From positions 1 to 8,546 of the forward strand of contig PMJN01000524.1 of NCBI GenBank assembly GCA_003157445.1: a stretch of DNA of 8,546 bases, written 5' to 3'. Position numbers and translations under genes: made by a program. A model generated the notes under the pieces. That model had not been told where the DNA came from. It worked only from the letters and a program-made list of their open reading frames with translations, and did not search any database. Positions within the stretch are counted from its first letter, which is position 1; each line of letters begins with the position of its first letter. The DNA comes from Micrococcales bacterium (lineage in GTDB: Bacteria; Actinomycetota; Actinomycetes; Actinomycetales; Dermatophilaceae). Of this stretch, positions 1-5,745 are shown piece by piece.

Positions 1-402
1 CACGCCGTGGCCGGAAAGGCGCTGCTCGTCGGCGATCCCCATCCGCCGGTAGGCCGAGCCCATCGCCAGGATCACGGTCCGGGCCGACCAGGTGGTGCCC
101 TCGCCGTCAGTGACCGTCTTGACCGGCCCGGTCAGGGACACTGCGGTGACGTCGTCGCGGACCATCTGGGCGCCAAAGCGCATCGCCTGGGAACGCATCG
201 CCTCCATCAGGTCAGGACCCATGATGCCCGTCGGGAAACCGGGGAAGTTCTCGACCTCGGTGGTGTTCATCAACGCACCACCTGCAGTCACCGCGCCCTC
301 GAAGACGACCGGCTTCAGGCTGGCCCGCGCGGCATAGATCGCGGCTGTGTACCCAGCCGGACCCGAACCAATGATGATGACCTCACGAACCTCTGCGCTC
401 AT
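1..402 (-). CDS. trxB: Thioredoxin-disulfide reductase, N-terminal part (cut by window edge)
   Basis: Cytoplasmic flavoenzyme that passes electrons from NADPH through FAD and a Cys pair to thioredoxin. Only the first 134 residues are present; the NADPH domain and the CxxC active site lie beyond position 1. The FAD-binding Rossmann motif [16 protein letters not shown] is at residues 12-27. The TrxB signature [16 protein letters not shown] is at 41-56, and the family-typical ILAMGSAYR at 111-119. The ATG at 402-400 is preceded at 6-7 bases by AGGTGAG (411-405), a good ribosome-binding site, and the protein aligns from its first residues with family members. It lies 147 bases after the anti-sigma-type gene and may have its own ECF-type promoter (473-498). 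In related actinobacteria trxA (thioredoxin) usually follows; that is outside this window. Identity is essentially certain. Confidence 0.97.
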   Translation of the reverse strand, partial: MSAEVREVIIIGSGPAGYTAAIYAARASLKPVVFEGAVTAGGALMNTTEVENFPGFPTGIMGPDLMEAMRSQAMRFGAQMVRDDVTAVSLTGPVKTVTDGEGTTWSARTVILAMGSAYRRMGIADEQRLSGHGV

Positions 403-472
403 GGCTCACCTGTTCCTAAGTAGCGCACTCTTCACACCTGCCTCGGATGTCGGGTCGGTGCTGTCTGCTCTC

Positions 473-498
473 AACCGATCCTACGGCGGGATTGTTCC
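473..498 (-). promoter_or_regulatory. Candidate ECF-sigma promoter for trxB
   Basis: On the minus strand, GGAAC (498-494) is followed after 16 bases by CGGTT (477-473). The -35 half is a perfect ECF GGAAC, while the -10 half departs from the CGTC core. A start near 466 would leave a leader of about 65 bases before the trxB ATG at 402. An overlapping TAGGAT (483-478) also fits a SigA -10, but no good -35 accompanies it. This is an inference from motif and position only. The rest of 403-549 shows only a short GC-rich inverted repeat (515-527) without a T-run, so I call no terminator. Confidence 0.35.
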
Positions 499-549
499 GT
501 CTTGATCATGGCCCGCGCGTCGCGCGCAGCAGCCTTGGCGGCCATTTCC

Positions 550-1323
550 TCACGACAACGGTGTCGCGGGCCTCAAGACCGCCGCATTCGTCTGTGAGCA
601 CTCAAGGCCCACGGCATAGGCCAATGGTTCTTCGTTTGTGGTGGCCACGATGACTATGGCGGGTCGTCCTTCATAGAACGCTACGTCGGCCCGGACCTCT
701 CGTGCTCCGGCGGCGCCGATCGCTTTGAGACACTGCATCAGCCCAGCAGTGGTGCCGGCGGGTCCGACACTGGCTGAATCAGCGGCGGCCATGGGCTGGA
801 ATGGGGCCAGGCGAAGCTTGCGGGCCTGCGTTACGAAGTCGGCCTGGGTGTAGCGAGTCCCGGACGTAGAGATCTGAACCAACGAGGTGGTCATGGGACC
901 GCCCGCCAGGGCTGGGGCTTTGTTGGCATCACTGGGCTGGGCTGCCCCAGTTGCCCCTGCGGTGCTTGAAGTGCTGCTGATCCCAGCACTTTGGTTGGTC
1001 GTGCTGGACTGATGGGCCGTGAACAGGTTAGTGCTGGCGAACGTGATCAGGGCGACTGCGGCCGCCGCGCCGGCTATCGCCAACAGGACTCGTCGGCGGC
1101 GTCGTGGCGCGGTGGCACGAAGTGGGGTCACGTTGGCCCTGGATATCTTGGCTGCGCGCTGGGCCTGCTCGGCGGCCAGGCTTGCGTTGATCCGCTCGAC
1201 CAAGTGCTCCGGCATGGGGTCGGGCTCGGGCAGTGAGGACAGCAGGTCACGAACACCGGTGGGGTCCTCATCGCCGGTTGGCTCTGAGCCACTGGTGATG
1301 TGGGGCTTGATCAGAGTGTTCAC
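550..1323 (-). CDS. Single-pass membrane protein in anti-sigma-M position
   Basis: 257-residue membrane protein, probably the anti-sigma partner of the adjacent SigM (functional counterpart of M. tuberculosis RsmA/Rv3912, by position). A cytoplasmic N-terminus of about 73 residues contains LPEPDPMPEHLVERINASLA (31-50), a likely helical sigma-contacting segment. Five arginines (74-78) precede one membrane helix (about 79-101). A Ser/Thr/Ala-rich linker follows (about 105-140), then an extracytoplasmic domain (about 145-257) with two cysteines, C198 and C242. There is no HxxxCxxC, so it is not a zinc-binding anti-sigma of the ZAS type. The start is GTG at 1323-1321, the first usable start after the sigM stop and in the same frame. 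Ribosome-binding complementarity before it is poor. Membrane topology is clear; the anti-sigma role is inferred from context and architecture. Confidence 0.75.
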   Translation of the reverse strand: MNTLIKPHITSGSEPTGDEDPTGVRDLLSSLPEPDPMPEHLVERINASLAAEQAQRAAKISRANVTPLRATAPRRRRRVLLAIAGAAAAVALITFASTNLFTAHQSSTTNQSAGISSTSSTAGATGAAQPSDANKAPALAGGPMTTSLVQISTSGTRYTQADFVTQARKLRLAPFQPMAAADSASVGPAGTTAGLMQCLKAIGAAGAREVRADVAFYEGRPAIVIVATTNEEPLAYAVGLECSQTNAAVLRPATPLS

Positions 1324-1402
1324 CTCGATGCTGGGTCGCGCGACTGTTGGTGGCTGTGGCTTCTCATGAGCCTGCCGAAGACATCTACGGACTATGAATA
1401 CG

Positions 1403-1412
1403 CCCTCGAGGG
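1403..1412. repeat. 10-bp perfect palindrome near the predicted transcription start
   Basis: CCCTCGAGGG reads the same on both strands and sits a few bases downstream of the predicted -10 of the promoter at 1415-1441, about where transcription would start. It could be an operator or chance; a 10-bp palindrome is weak evidence alone. Confidence 0.3.
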
Positions 1413-1414
1413 TA

Positions 1415-1441
1415 TGACGTCAGGGGGATGTCATTGGTTCC
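1415..1441 (-). promoter_or_regulatory. Candidate SigM/ECF-type promoter for the anti-sigma gene
   Basis: On the minus strand, GGAAC (1441-1437) is followed after 17 bases by CGTCA (1419-1415). This is an exact fit to the GGAAC-N16-18-CGTCR consensus I recall for mycobacterial SigM and close to other group ECF promoters. The -35 lies in the last codons of sigM and the -10 spans its TGA stop (1422-1420). Transcription would begin near 1408, giving a leader of about 85 bases before the GTG at 1323. The -10 lies inside a perfect 8-bp palindrome TGACGTCA (1415-1422). The remaining gap 1324-1414 is otherwise explained as this leader. Autoregulation by SigM is inferred. Confidence 0.55.
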
Positions 1442-2025
1442 TTCCCCGGGGGTGTGACAGAAGTATCGGAGGGCGTCGCCAGTCCCAGCAGCGGTACCAT
1501 CGCGGCCCTTCCTCGTGCGCACCGGGACTTGATGGTGCCCTGTGCGACGTTCAAAACGTCGGCCGCCTCGGAGATGCTGAATCCGTGCATGTCGACCAAG
1601 ATCAGCGCCATCGCCTGCCCTTCAGGCAACTGCTCCAGTGCGGCTCGGACGTCGATCCTGACGTCGACGCTGTGGTGGTGGTCGTGAGTATCGGCAAGCA
1701 CACTCAGGTCGGACTCAGGCATGGGCACGACGGGCTTGATCCGCCGCAGCCGATCCAGGCAGGAGTTGACCACGATCCGGTGAAGCCATGTGGTGACTGC
1801 AGCTTCGCCCCGAAAGGACTCGGCGCTTCGAAAGGCGGCGATGAACGCTTCCTGGACAGCGTCTGCTGCCACTTCGGGGTCACGGGTAGTCCTTAGGGCC
1901 AAAGCCCACATCTGATCACGGTGGCGACGAAACAGTTCACCGAAGGCGTCGGGGTCGCCCGTGCAGTGGGCCGAGAGCAGTTCACGATCGGACAGTTCGC
2001 GCAGGTCGTCAAGGCGCGACATCAT
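1420..2025 (-). CDS. sigM: ECF RNA polymerase sigma factor, SigM-like
   Basis: 201-residue ECF sigma factor that would direct RNA polymerase to stress-response promoters. Sigma region 2 spans about residues 27-95, with the core-binding and -10-recognising segment DAVQEAFIAAFRSAESFRGE (55-74) and TWLHRIVVNSCLDRLRR (79-95). A short linker contains DTHDHHH. Region 4 (about 128-178) has the helix-turn-helix FSISEAADVLNVAQGTIKSR (149-168). Size is normal for the family. ATG codons occur at 2025 and 2022; both follow the upstream stop (2035-2033) by only 7-10 bases, so translation is probably coupled to the pseudokinase gene. No strong ribosome-binding site is visible, and an inverted repeat covers that region. 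The SigM name rests on its place between murJ/pseudokinase and anti-sigma/trxB, as in Rv3911; ECF membership itself is clear. Confidence 0.92.
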   Translation of the reverse strand: MMSRLDDLRELSDRELLSAHCTGDPDAFGELFRRHRDQMWALALRTTRDPEVAADAVQEAFIAAFRSAESFRGEAAVTTWLHRIVVNSCLDRLRRIKPVVPMPESDLSVLADTHDHHHSVDVRIDVRAALEQLPEGQAMALILVDMHGFSISEAADVLNVAQGTIKSRCARGRAAMVPLLGLATPSDTSVTPPGKEPMTSP

Positions 2026-2028
2026 GAT

Positions 2029-2044
2029 GCACTCAGTTGAGTGC
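2029..2044. repeat. Inverted repeat over the sigM translation-initiation region
   Basis: GCACTCA (2029-2035) and TGAGTGC (2038-2044) are perfect 7-bp inverted arms around a 2-base centre. The repeat contains the pseudokinase stop codon and ends 3 bases before the sigM ATG at 2025. In mRNA the short centre would force partial opening, giving a modest hairpin. As DNA it could be a dimeric protein site. Role unknown. Confidence 0.45.
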
Positions 2045-3925
2045 GATCTCCGAGACCGACGCGCCGAACTGACCGCCGTAGTGGGCCAGCGAGGTGAACC
2101 AGACGATGATGTACTGCGACCGCGGCATGGCGGTGGCTGCCTCGAGCTGGACCTGTCCGCTCGCACTACTGGCATGACCGAGCACGGTGGCCCCGTGAAG
2201 GTTGGGACTTGAGGCGGCGTACGCCGTCACGTCCAAAGGTCCGTTTGCAAGGCTGACCGTGACCTGATGGACCGATGTCGGCTGGCCGAGATCCAGGAGC
2301 AGCCCCACGCCTTTCTTCAGGTTGCCGAAGTGAGGAGTGGTGTAGAGCTCGGAGGTCCACGTTGTTGAGGTGTTGCCGTCGTAGACCTTGGCTGCCTGGG
2401 AGTTGTTCTCCACCCCGTCGCCTTGAGGGTCGAACCCGGTCACTGACGAGATCGCGATTGCTCCGCCTGTCGTCGTCGCTGCCCGCGGTCCTGGAGAGGC
2501 AGGCGCCTTGCCTGTGGGCACGGCGACGGGGGGCTTTGGTGTTGGGTTGCTCCCGCTGGTGCCTCCGAGGGAGCCAAACAGGCCCTGGTAGCCGAAGAAG
2601 AGCGCCAGCACCACGAAGGCGGCCACGATCAGCATGACCATCTTGGACTGGCCACGGGTGAGAGGCAGTGCTGTTGAGGCAGGCAGTAGTGGCAGTGGCG
2701 GCTCGATGTCCTCGACGCCCGACAGATGCGTAGGAAACGTCACCCGCTCACTGCCGTAGCTGGAATCGGTTGAGACACTCTTGCTTTGCGCCCCGCTGGC
2801 CAAGGCGCTCAGCTTGCCACGGAGTACCCCGGCAGCTGCGCCAGCGCTTGCCAGTGCAGAACCGAGGGCTTTGCTGGTGGTCGCACCAGCTGTCGTCGCC
2901 TCGCCCATGAGCGATGTTGGGACCTCTTCTGCGGCTGTCTCGGGGGCTGCCACAGGCTCCCGGTCGGGCAGCCTAGATGCGGTCTTTGTTGACTTCGCGG
3001 CTTCTGCTGGGCTGTTCGACGGTGCCAGGGTTGTAGCGCCGACGCTCGGGAGGGCGACTGTGGGCCCCGTCCCGCCCGAGCTGGCCCCACTCTGCTCAGA
3101 GACGCTTCCTGAGTTGGGCAGGCTCAGGACGACCGTAGGTTCAACCCCGGTGCGGGGGACCCGGTCACGCGGCCAGGGGGCGATCCGGCCGGCGAACTCC
3201 CGCGGCGTCATCGGACCGGCATCCTTGTTGAGCGTCTCGTCACATAAGGCGTCCAGATCATCCGGGACGTCCGAGGCGATCTTGGCCGGTGCAGCGACTC
3301 CTTCGATTACCCGTGGTGCGGGCTCCATACCTGAGACCTTCTCGTCCAGCGGCCAGCGACTGGTCAGGGCCGCATAGAGGATGGCCACCAGACAGACGGC
3401 GTCTCGACGCGATGACGTTGCCGTGGCCGGCTCCTGCTGATCAGGCCCTTCGACCGCCGCGGCGATGGCCACACCGCTGACCCTGATCGCACCGTCGGGG
3501 GCGATCACGACGTGGTTGGGAGTCAGCTGCAGATGGTGGAGGCCTCGCTGGCCTGCGGTTTCCAGGGCCTTTGCGGTCTCCCCGGCGATGCGCCGGGCCT
3601 CTTCTGCCGGCAGCGGCCCCTGTTCCAGGATCGTGGTCAGGGACTCCGACCCGTTCATCGCCTCCTCGACGATGAACGAGTGGTTGTTCTGGGTGCCTAC
3701 GTCGAGAATACGGACCAGTCTGGCGTCCTCAACCCCTGCCGCGCGCCGGGCCGCGTCCAGAACGCCTGCGCAGTTGGGATGTTCGGCACCGACGATAATG
3801 AGCGCGACCTCACGGCGCAGTGTGGTGTCGTGGGCGGACCAACGCTCGAGGTCACCATCTTGCGACAGGCGGCGACGCAGGGCGTAGCGACTTCCAAGGA
3901 CAGTTCCTGGACCTACCCCTTGCAC
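2033..3925 (-). CDS. Membrane pseudokinase with extracellular discoidin-like domain, MviN C-terminal type
   Basis: 630-residue protein matching the C-terminal half of mycobacterial MviN, here a separate gene. An N-terminal kinase fold (about 7-252) has every catalytic motif degraded. The VAIK lysine is I43 (EVALIIV). HRDLKP reads HLQLTP (131-136), so the catalytic Asp is Q133. The DFG position is G151-V152-A153. It cannot be an ordinary active kinase. A long Ser/Thr/Pro/Ala-rich linker (about 255-425) holds threonines in PTV contexts (T264, T289) that could be phospho-Thr targets. One membrane helix lies at about 429-449. A Pro-rich stalk leads to a beta-rich domain (about 490-630) containing VYDGNTSTTWTSE and LLLDLGQPTSVHQVTVSL, resembling F5/8 type C/galactose-binding folds. 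In mycobacteria the pseudokinase binds the FHA protein FhaA and restrains MurJ; that role is inferred here. GTG 3925 is preferred over a TTG at 3949 because GGGAG lies 5 bases upstream of it. Confidence 0.85.
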   Translation of the reverse strand: MQGVGPGTVLGSRYALRRRLSQDGDLERWSAHDTTLRREVALIIVGAEHPNCAGVLDAARRAAGVEDARLVRILDVGTQNNHSFIVEEAMNGSESLTTILEQGPLPAEEARRIAGETAKALETAGQRGLHHLQLTPNHVVIAPDGAIRVSGVAIAAAVEGPDQQEPATATSSRRDAVCLVAILYAALTSRWPLDEKVSGMEPAPRVIEGVAAPAKIASDVPDDLDALCDETLNKDAGPMTPREFAGRIAPWPRDRVPRTGVEPTVVLSLPNSGSVSEQSGASSGGTGPTVALPSVGATTLAPSNSPAEAAKSTKTASRLPDREPVAAPETAAEEVPTSLMGEATTAGATTSKALGSALASAGAAAGVLRGKLSALASGAQSKSVSTDSSYGSERVTFPTHLSGVEDIEPPLPLLPASTALPLTRGQSKMVMLIVAAFVVLALFFGYQGLFGSLGGTSGSNPTPKPPVAVPTGKAPASPGPRAATTTGGAIAISSVTGFDPQGDGVENNSQAAKVYDGNTSTTWTSELYTTPHFGNLKKGVGLLLDLGQPTSVHQVTVSLANGPLDVTAYAASSPNLHGATVLGHASSASGQVQLEAATAMPRSQYIIVWFTSLAHYGGQFGASVSEIALN

Positions 3926-3930
3926 CCCTG

Positions 3931-3935
3931 CTCCC
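3931..3935 (-). promoter_or_regulatory. Ribosome-binding site deciding the pseudokinase start
   Basis: GGGAG on the minus strand sits 5 bases before the GTG at 3925-3923. The alternative TTG at 3949-3947, in the same frame and 8 codons earlier, has no purine-rich site before it; an in-frame TAA at 3961-3959 limits extension further upstream. Confidence 0.6.
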
Positions 3936-3956
3936 GTCCGTGTCCACAACGATGGC

Positions 3957-3970
3957 GGTTAACACTAACC
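3957..3970. repeat. Small inverted repeat in the murJ-pseudokinase gap
   Basis: GGTTA (3957-3961) and TAACC (3966-3970) form a 5-bp stem with a 4-base centre inside the 71-base gap between murJ and the pseudokinase gene. The stem is too short and lacks a T-run, so it is not a convincing terminator. A TAGTAT (3988-3983, minus) in the same gap resembles a SigA -10 without a good -35. Whether the gap holds a promoter is open. Confidence 0.25.
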
Positions 3971-3996
3971 ATTTGAGTCTTCATACTAGGCGGCAC

Positions 3997-5745
3997 TCAG
4001 CGTTTAGGAAGGGCTCTTCGCACGCGCTCGACAACGGGTCCCACGAGGTCATCGATCTCGCGAACATGCAGTCTGCGCGCCACCACCACGTAGGTCGCGG
4101 CGAACACCAGACCCCCGACCACCAAACTGACCAGACTGTAGGCCCTGCCCGCGACGAGCGGCGCCAGGGCAATCTGTACAAGTACGGCCCCAACGGCGCC
4201 AACCACGGATGCGACACCCAGCCGAACGTAGGTTCGCGTCACGTTGTTCATAGGCAGACCGTTGAGCCGCCGTCGGACAAGGACGAGTCCGATGCTCATG
4301 CCGACGAGGTTGCTGAGGGCCTGACCGGCGCCAACTCCCACGACAATCCAGCGCACCGGAAGCAAAAGACTGGTGAGGTTGGCTAACGTCGCCACGATGG
4401 TGACCACGACCTGCAGCACGAACGGGGTCTTGGCGTCTTCGAACGAATAGAAGGCCCGCTGAAGCAGGAACAAGATGCCGAACGGCACCAGCCCGACCAT
4501 CATCGCCATCATGACCATGGCGATGCCTCGGGTGCCAGCCGCATTGTTGGCCGGAAAGATCGTGGCCGTCGCGGCGAACCCGAGCACGAACGCACCCACC
4601 GTGGCAGGGACGGTGGCGACGGCCGTCAGCCGCATGCCTCTGTCAACGTCGGCACGGACCTCGTCGAGGCGACCTGCGCCCGCCGCCTTGGACATCCGAG
4701 TGAATAGGGCGGTGACCAGCGTCACCGTCACCAGCGAGTGCGGAAGCATGAAGATTAAGAAGGCGTTGCTGTATGAGATCTTGCCCGGCACATCAAGGCC
4801 TGCCAGGCTCCCCGCCTGGCCGGCGTATGTCGCGACCTTGGAGGTGATGACGAAACCCGCCGTTGTGACTCCCAGGGCGGCAAAGGTCCACAGAGCTACG
4901 GTCGATGCGGTGCGCAGGCCAACGCCGCGAAAACCCCACCGGGGGGTGAACCGGAACCCGGATCGCCATAATGGCACGACCAGCACCAAGGCTTGGGCCG
5001 CGATCCCGGCTGTGGCGCTTCCGGCAAGCACCCAGATCATCGGGGAGGTCCAACTGGTGACGGGAGCCTGATGTGGGTACTGCGCGAGGAAGAAAGCCAT
5101 CCCGCCGATCGCCACGATGTTCGCCAGGACAGGGCTCCACATGTACGCCGCAAAATGGCTGCGGGCGTTGAGCACGTTGCCCAGGAGGACATAGAGACCG
5201 TAGAAGAAGACCTGCGGCATGCAGATCAGCGCGAAAGCGGTGCTCAGCGACCGTACGTCCGGGGACCACGTCGAGGAGCTGTAGAGCCTGACCAGCAGCC
5301 CTGCGCCCAGCGTGCAGACGACAGTGACGACCGTGATGGCGGTGATCGCCAGCGTGAGCAGACGGTCGACGTACTCGCGCCCACCGTCGGCATGGCTGGC
5401 GGCGCGCGTGATCTGCGGGACCAGGACTGCGTTGATGACACCGCCGGCAAGTAGGAGATAGATGATGTTGGGCAGCGAGTTGCCCACATCCCAGGCGTCA
5501 CCGGCCACCAGGGTTCCCACTACAGCCAGCGTCATCGACGCTCGGACGACCCCCAGGACGCGTGAGGCGATGACGCCGCTTGCCATGCCAGCTGTAGAGC
5601 GGGCCAGGCTGGCCTCAGGAGAGCTTGGTGGGCTGGGCGGAATCGGGGCGGCTGGCGGGACGGGCAAGCTCGGCGGGACGGGCAAGCCCGGCGCAACAGG
5701 GCGGATGTGCGAGCCGGACGAGCCGTCCTCCACGGACTCAGTCAT
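3997..5745 (-). CDS. murJ: Lipid II flippase MurJ (MviN family)
   Basis: 582-residue polytopic membrane protein of the MOP exporter family that moves lipid II across the cytoplasmic membrane for peptidoglycan synthesis. About 14 hydrophobic helices run from residue about 47 to 560. The family N-terminal motif SRVLGVVR (61-68) carries arginines R62 and R68, matching E. coli R18 and R24; D83 in GDAWDV matches the conserved acidic site, and LPNIIYLLLAGGVINAVLVP (91-110) follows. E. coli R52/R53 in that segment are replaced here, as I recall for actinobacterial MurJ. A Pro-rich cytoplasmic leader (about 16-43) has hexapeptide-like repeats. The protein ends in a short basic tail and lacks the pseudokinase extension of M. 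tuberculosis MviN; that module is the next gene, 71 bases on and in another frame. Its ATG lies inside the end of the upstream gene (8-base overlap), with only a distant AGGA upstream, which suggests translational coupling. Confidence 0.95.
   Translation of the reverse strand: MTESVEDGSSGSHIRPVAPGLPVPPSLPVPPAAPIPPSPPSSPEASLARSTAGMASGVIASRVLGVVRASMTLAVVGTLVAGDAWDVGNSLPNIIYLLLAGGVINAVLVPQITRAASHADGGREYVDRLLTLAITAITVVTVVCTLGAGLLVRLYSSSTWSPDVRSLSTAFALICMPQVFFYGLYVLLGNVLNARSHFAAYMWSPVLANIVAIGGMAFFLAQYPHQAPVTSWTSPMIWVLAGSATAGIAAQALVLVVPLWRSGFRFTPRWGFRGVGLRTASTVALWTFAALGVTTAGFVITSKVATYAGQAGSLAGLDVPGKISYSNAFLIFMLPHSLVTVTLVTALFTRMSKAAGAGRLDEVRADVDRGMRLTAVATVPATVGAFVLGFAATATIFPANNAAGTRGIAMVMMAMMVGLVPFGILFLLQRAFYSFEDAKTPFVLQVVVTIVATLANLTSLLLPVRWIVVGVGAGQALSNLVGMSIGLVLVRRRLNGLPMNNVTRTYVRLGVASVVGAVGAVLVQIALAPLVAGRAYSLVSLVVGGLVFAATYVVVARRLHVREIDDLVGPVVERVRRALPKR
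5654..5687. repeat. 18-bp-period direct repeat in the MurJ Pro-rich leader
   Basis: A 16-bp unit GGCGGGACGGGCAAGC occurs at 5654-5669 and again exactly at 5672-5687, a period of 18 bases. On the coding strand it yields hexapeptide repeats of the type LPVPPS/LPVPPA near residues 20-32 of MurJ. The exact DNA identity suggests recent slippage and likely length variation between strains. Confidence 0.75.

Noticed and set aside
511..530. GC-rich hairpin after the anti-sigma gene as a possible terminator.
   Set aside because: The stem is only 5 bp with a 3-base loop and no T-run follows it.
1321..1422. The anti-sigma frame continues in frame from the sigM TGA stop with no further stop across about 32 codons, hinting at a readthrough SigM-anti-sigma fusion.
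   Set aside because: The gap holds a well-matched promoter motif and the translated gap shows no domain character. No recoding signal is recognisable, so the open frame is probably chance in GC-rich DNA.
2023..2175. Longer sigM frame starting at 2175.
   Set aside because: The extra residues are basic and Ser-rich with no sigma-family similarity and overlap the pseudokinase end by over 140 bases. ECF region 2 fits a start at 2025 or 2022.
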